Source of the DNA: Halomonas beimenensis
GTDB taxonomy: Bacteria; Pseudomonadota; Gammaproteobacteria; Pseudomonadales; Halomonadaceae
Assembly (NCBI RefSeq): GCF_002549795.1
Contig: NZ_CP021435.1
Span: forward strand, 1,364,001 to 1,428,000
Length of the DNA stretch: 64,000 nucleotides
Direction: 5' to 3'
Below are positions 61,335 through 64,000 of the stretch, piece after piece (within the stretch, counting starts at the first letter, position 1; each line of letters starts with the position of its first letter). Position numbers and translations under genes: made by a program. The notes beneath the pieces are model-generated. The model had not been told where the DNA came from, made no database searches, and saw nothing but the letters and a program-made list of their open reading frames with translations.

Positions 61335-61553
61335 GCGCTCATTGGCCGTTCAGGGTGGCGATGATCCGCCGGCTCCCGCCCCGGTCGCGATGCTCGCCGA
61401 GCCAGATGCCCTGCCAGGTGCCGAGCGCCAGGCGCCCGCCGCGCACCGCCAGGGTCAGCTGGGTGCCGAGCAGGCTGGCGGCCACGTGGGCCGGCATGTC
61501 GTCCGGCCCCTCCAGGGTGTGGCGGAAGTAGATACCGTCTCTCCCGACCGACC

Positions 61554-62543
61554 TCAACCCCCCGCAGGGATGGGTTGGGGTCGATACTCGGTTTGCGTCT
61601 TCAGGACGCCATAGGCGATATGCACCAGCTTACGCATGGCCGCCCCGAGGGCCGACATGCTGTGCTTCCCTCGTGCCTTCAGCCGGGCATATTGCGCCTG
61701 GATATCCGGGTTGTGTGTCATGGCCACCACGGCTCCCATGTACAACTTCCGACGCATCACGGCACTCCCCGTCTTGGAGAGGGTTGGTGTCTTCTTGACC
61801 GACGTGCCAGAGGTGTAATACGTCGGCACGAGCCCCAGGAAAGCGGCCGCCTGTCGAGCACTCTCGAATGGTCGGCTTCGCAGGACCGCGACCAGCCTTG
61901 TGGAAAGCCCGGGACCGATGCCAGGAATGCTCATCAGCAACTGTCGATCTCGTTTTAGATGATCATGGCGGTCGAGGTGCGTCTCGATCTCCTCCTGTAA
62001 GCGCTTGGCTTCGCGCTCCAGGGCCGCCAGGACATGGCCGATCGAGGTCTCGGCCCCTGTATCACGGCTGAATTGAGCTTTCTCGAGACGATTCTTTTCG
62101 CGCTGAATATCCTGATAAACCGCTTCGAGGCGCGCCACCAGGCGCTTCAGCTCACGCGTTTCTTCAGGCTCCGGTGTCCACCGCCGGTGGCTTCGGGACG
62201 CGCCGAACTCTGCTAGGACACGGCTGTCTGCCTTGTCCGTCTTGTGAAGGCGACCTGCACTCTTGGCATAATGATGCGCGTGTGCGGGGTTGAGCACGTA
62301 GACATTGACGCCAGCCTCATGGAGCCAATAAGCCAGGGGCTCATGGTAGATCCCCGTGGCTTCCATGTAGACATGCAACGCTTCGGGAGACTCACCGGTC
62401 TGCCGGGTCAGCCAGTCCAGCAGCGCTGGATAATCCTGGTGCCGATTGGTAAAGACCTTGGTTTTGACCTTGCCCTTCTCCATATCACGAAGCCAGAGGC
62501 AATCCAGTTTCTTCTTGCCGATATCGATGCCGATATGTGCCAT
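61554..62543 (-). CDS. IS110-family transposase (DEDD recombinase)
   Basis: This 329-residue recombinase has an N-terminal RuvC-like DEDD domain: [16 protein letters not shown] with the first Asp, [20 protein letters not shown] with the Glu, and [15 protein letters not shown] with the two distal Asp. A coiled coil spans about 130-190. The C-terminal Transposase_20 domain ([20 protein letters not shown]) carries the catalytic Ser in the [20 protein letters not shown] region. All parts look intact, so the element may be active. The last residues PAGG run to the element edge. Confidence 0.95.
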   Translation of the reverse strand: MAHIGIDIGKKKLDCLWLRDMEKGKVKTKVFTNRHQDYPALLDWLTRQTGESPEALHVYMEATGIYHEPLAYWLHEAGVNVYVLNPAHAHHYAKSAGRLHKTDKADSRVLAEFGASRSHRRWTPEPEETRELKRLVARLEAVYQDIQREKNRLEKAQFSRDTGAETSIGHVLAALEREAKRLQEEIETHLDRHDHLKRDRQLLMSIPGIGPGLSTRLVAVLRSRPFESARQAAAFLGLVPTYYTSGTSVKKTPTLSKTGSAVMRRKLYMGAVVAMTHNPDIQAQYARLKARGKHSMSALGAAMRKLVHIAYGVLKTQTEYRPQPIPAGG

Positions 62544-62735
62544 CTCACCACTTTCCCTTGTGCGTACAGCCTCTCCTCGCCGGAAGGGGGCATTGGATAC
62601 CGTTCAGGTTTGCGAGATAGAAGCCTGGGAGACCAATCTACGGAACAGGTTCGAAACCGTCAGGGTAGATCCGGGTTTCTCCCAGGCCGTGGGGGTGGTA
62701 GCTAATCACTCCCCACTGGAGAGACACAAGGGTAG
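62544..62735 (-). ncRNA. Candidate IS110 bridge RNA region
   Basis: The non-coding left end upstream of the transposase folds into two long stem-loops with internal loops. Stem-loop one is closed by a perfect 10-bp stem (62678-62687 with 62623-62632), then ATCTAC/GTAGAT (62665-62670 with 62636-62641) and a small GGTT-CGA-AACC tip. Stem-loop two is closed by CTCGC/GCGAG (62576-62580 with 62612-62616). IS110 elements of the IS621 type encode a bridge RNA here, with target and donor loops. Transcript ends are not visible. Confidence 0.6.
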
Positions 62736-63011
62736 GTCGCCGGGCACCAGGTGACGAAGGAAGGCATCCAGGTCGTGGCGCACGTCCGGGTCGGCGTTCT
62801 CGTTGAGGGTCAGCGAGGCCGAGGTGTGCAGCAGCTGCAGGTGCAGCAGCCCGACCTCGAGGTCGGCGAGGCCGGGCAGGGCCCGGACGATCTCGTCGGT
62901 GATCAGGTGAAAGCCCCGCTCCCGCGGGGCGAGGCGGATTTCCTGCTGATCCCAGGTCATGGCGGGTCTCCCTTGGCGGTCAAGGCCGCCAGGATACGCG
63001 AGCCCGGACGT

Positions 63012-63962
63012 TCAGAGGTAGTCGCGCAGTTCATCCGGCCCCAGGTTGGCGCCGGTGACCACCACCACGATGTCGCCCTCCGGCGGCAGCGCGGGGCCAT
63101 GCGCGGCGAGCAGGGCGGCGATGCCCACGGCGGCGCCGGGCTCGGCCATCAGCTTGGCGTCGAAGAGCAGGTGGTGCATGGCGCGCTCGATGTCGTGCTC
63201 GTTGACCTGGGCGAGCGCGCTCACCTGGGCCCGGCACAGCGGGTAGGTGTGCTCGCCGACGATGGCCGCGGCCAGGCTCTTGGCGGCGGTGTCGAGCTTG
63301 TCGAGGTGGACCGCGCCGCCCTGGGCCCAGGCATGGGCCATGCTCGCCGCGCCCACGGGCTCCACGCCGATCACGCTCAGGGACTCGCGACGCGGCGCGG
63401 TGGCCAAGCCGATGCCCGAGATCAGCCCACCGCCGCCGATGGGGCAGAGCGCCGTCGAGGCCTCGGGAGCCTGGTCGAGCAGCTCCAGGCCGATGCTGCC
63501 CTGGCCGGCGATGATGCGCTCGTCGTCGTAGGGATGCACCAGGGTGAGTCCGCGCTCCTCCACCAGCCGGTGCATCAGTTCCCAGGCGGCGTTGATGTCG
63601 CCATGGAGGATCACCTCCGCGCCCAGGGCACGGCAGCCCGCCACCTTGTAGGCGCTGGCGTCCTCGGGCATGACGATGGTCACCGGTACCCCGTCCCGGC
63701 CGGCCGCCCAGGCCAGCGCCAGGGCGTGGTTGCCGGCGGAGACCGCCCCCAGCCCGCCGGCCAATGCCTCGGCGGAGGCGGTGAGCAGCCAGTTGAGCGC
63801 GCCCCGGGCCTTGAAGGAGCCGGTGCGCTGCAAAGATTCGAGCTTCAGCCAGACGCGCCGGCCCAGTCGATCGCTCAAGGCATGATCCGGCACCAGCGGA
63901 GTGATCGGCAGTCGCTCGTGCAACCGGTCCGCGGCCGCTTGAAGCGTGGCGTGATCGAGCAT
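63012..63962 (-). CDS. PLP-dependent threonine/serine dehydratase-family protein
   Basis: This 316-residue fold-type II PLP enzyme has the cofactor Lys in LQRTGSFKARGALNWLL, the phosphate-binding SAGNHALALAWAAG and CPIGGGGLISGIGL. It lacks the C-terminal ACT regulatory domain of biosynthetic IlvA, so it is a catabolic-type threonine/serine dehydratase or a related racemase or hydroxyectoine-degradation enzyme. The motif before the Asn loop reads SAGNHA instead of SSGNHA. The ATG at 63962 has GGGAGG upstream. Upstream sequence leaves the window. Confidence 0.87.
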   Translation of the reverse strand: MLDHATLQAAADRLHERLPITPLVPDHALSDRLGRRVWLKLESLQRTGSFKARGALNWLLTASAEALAGGLGAVSAGNHALALAWAAGRDGVPVTIVMPEDASAYKVAGCRALGAEVILHGDINAAWELMHRLVEERGLTLVHPYDDERIIAGQGSIGLELLDQAPEASTALCPIGGGGLISGIGLATAPRRESLSVIGVEPVGAASMAHAWAQGGAVHLDKLDTAAKSLAAAIVGEHTYPLCRAQVSALAQVNEHDIERAMHHLLFDAKLMAEPGAAVGIAALLAAHGPALPPEGDIVVVVTGANLGPDELRDYL

Positions 63963-64000
63963 GGCACCTCCCGGTAGTATCAATCGGTGGTGGTCGCGTC

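Larger units (their letters stand above)
61540..62738 (-). mobile_element. IS110-family insertion sequence, about 1.2 kb
   Basis: Borders come from the broken yjbQ frame: genomic sequence leaves at GTC (61537-61539) and resumes at GTC (62736-62738), so the exact ends are ambiguous by 3 bp. There are no terminal inverted repeats at the tips and no clear target duplication, as usual for IS110. A short inverted pair GTCTCTCC/GGAGAGAC lies at 61537-61544 and 62718-62725. One transposase gene leaves about 14 bp at its 3' side and about 190 bp at its 5' side. Confidence 0.9.
61339..62960 (-). pseudogene. yjbQ: yjbQ (UPF0047) interrupted by an IS110-family element
   Basis: The N-terminal part (62960 to about 62739) reads [40 protein letters not shown] and ends at HLVPGD. 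The C-terminal part (about 61539 to 61339) resumes with [40 protein letters not shown] and a normal stop. Joined at the shared GAC the frame is restored to about 140 residues, the family size. YjbQ proteins have thiamine-phosphate synthase side activity and an uncertain main role. The gene should be inactive here. Confidence 0.93.

Noticed and set aside
62648..62658. GGTTCGAAACC looking like a tRNA T-arm
   Set aside because: No acceptor, anticodon or D-arm around it; it is the tip of a stem-loop in the IS110 left end.

Overview
The window is about 70% GC chromosomal DNA. It looks like a moderately halophilic gammaproteobacterium of the Halomonas/Chromohalobacter type. The reasons are acid-rich proteins, an NhaD-type Na+/H+ antiporter, the rlmD-relA-mazG-ppc gene order, and gammaproteobacterial families such as RfaH, YejK, DNA polymerase II and ProRS. 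Genus is an inference from content, not a measured identity. No tRNA, rRNA or CRISPR array was seen.

Layout. 0-6.6 kb: rlmD (cut by the left edge), relA, mazG and ppc, with overlapping coding ends, closed by a strong hairpin and a heptamer repeat array. 6.8-16.5 kb: an outer-membrane barrel protein, panE-topB, an ABC1/UbiB-like kinase, a SEC-C protein, an AmpG-like transporter, rfaH, an SlyD-like isomerase and a 38-residue membrane protein under a likely Anr/FNR promoter. 16.5-26.3 kb (mostly minus strand): a lytic transglycosylase, proS, a palindromic repeat element, nitrilase-GNAT and DUF3307-SatD pairs, a MoxR/VWA pair, a DUF72 protein and a beta-hydroxyacid dehydrogenase. 26.3-36.7 kb: a candidate small RNA, polB, an ABC exporter, trxC, a diguanylate cyclase, yejK, a flavodoxin-fold reductase and an ABC-2 exporter.

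36.7-49.3 kb: ppiC, a VOC protein, a LysR regulator divergent from a pirin-isochorismatase-pirin-ABM cluster, then a Zur-type locus. There a perfect palindrome lies between DUF1826 and folE2-hisI. That run continues into an N-terminal fragment of a cysS paralogue, an intact luxS and a C-terminal fragment of a znuA-like gene, so it reads as a zinc-starvation island that has partly decayed around luxS. A racemase-family protein, a small secreted protein, a GFA protein and a chemoreceptor follow.

49.3-64 kb: nhaD, a ChaN-PDZ protein, a DUF523/DUF1722 protein with an overlapping methyltransferase, LysR-wrbA-DsbA-like-DMT, a GNAT protein, a YbaK deacylase, a Met/Gly-rich Spy-like gene broken by a stop codon in its repeats, a TetR regulator sharing an operator motif with a CMD-family gene, yjbQ split by an IS110-family element, and a PLP-dependent dehydratase at the right edge.

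Regulatory threads. Three promoters (before the 38-residue protein, the flavodoxin-fold reductase and the Spy-like gene) have an Anr/FNR-like box centred exactly 41.5 bp before the inferred start site. The IS110 element has an unusually structured non-coding left end, in the place where IS110 elements encode a bridge RNA.
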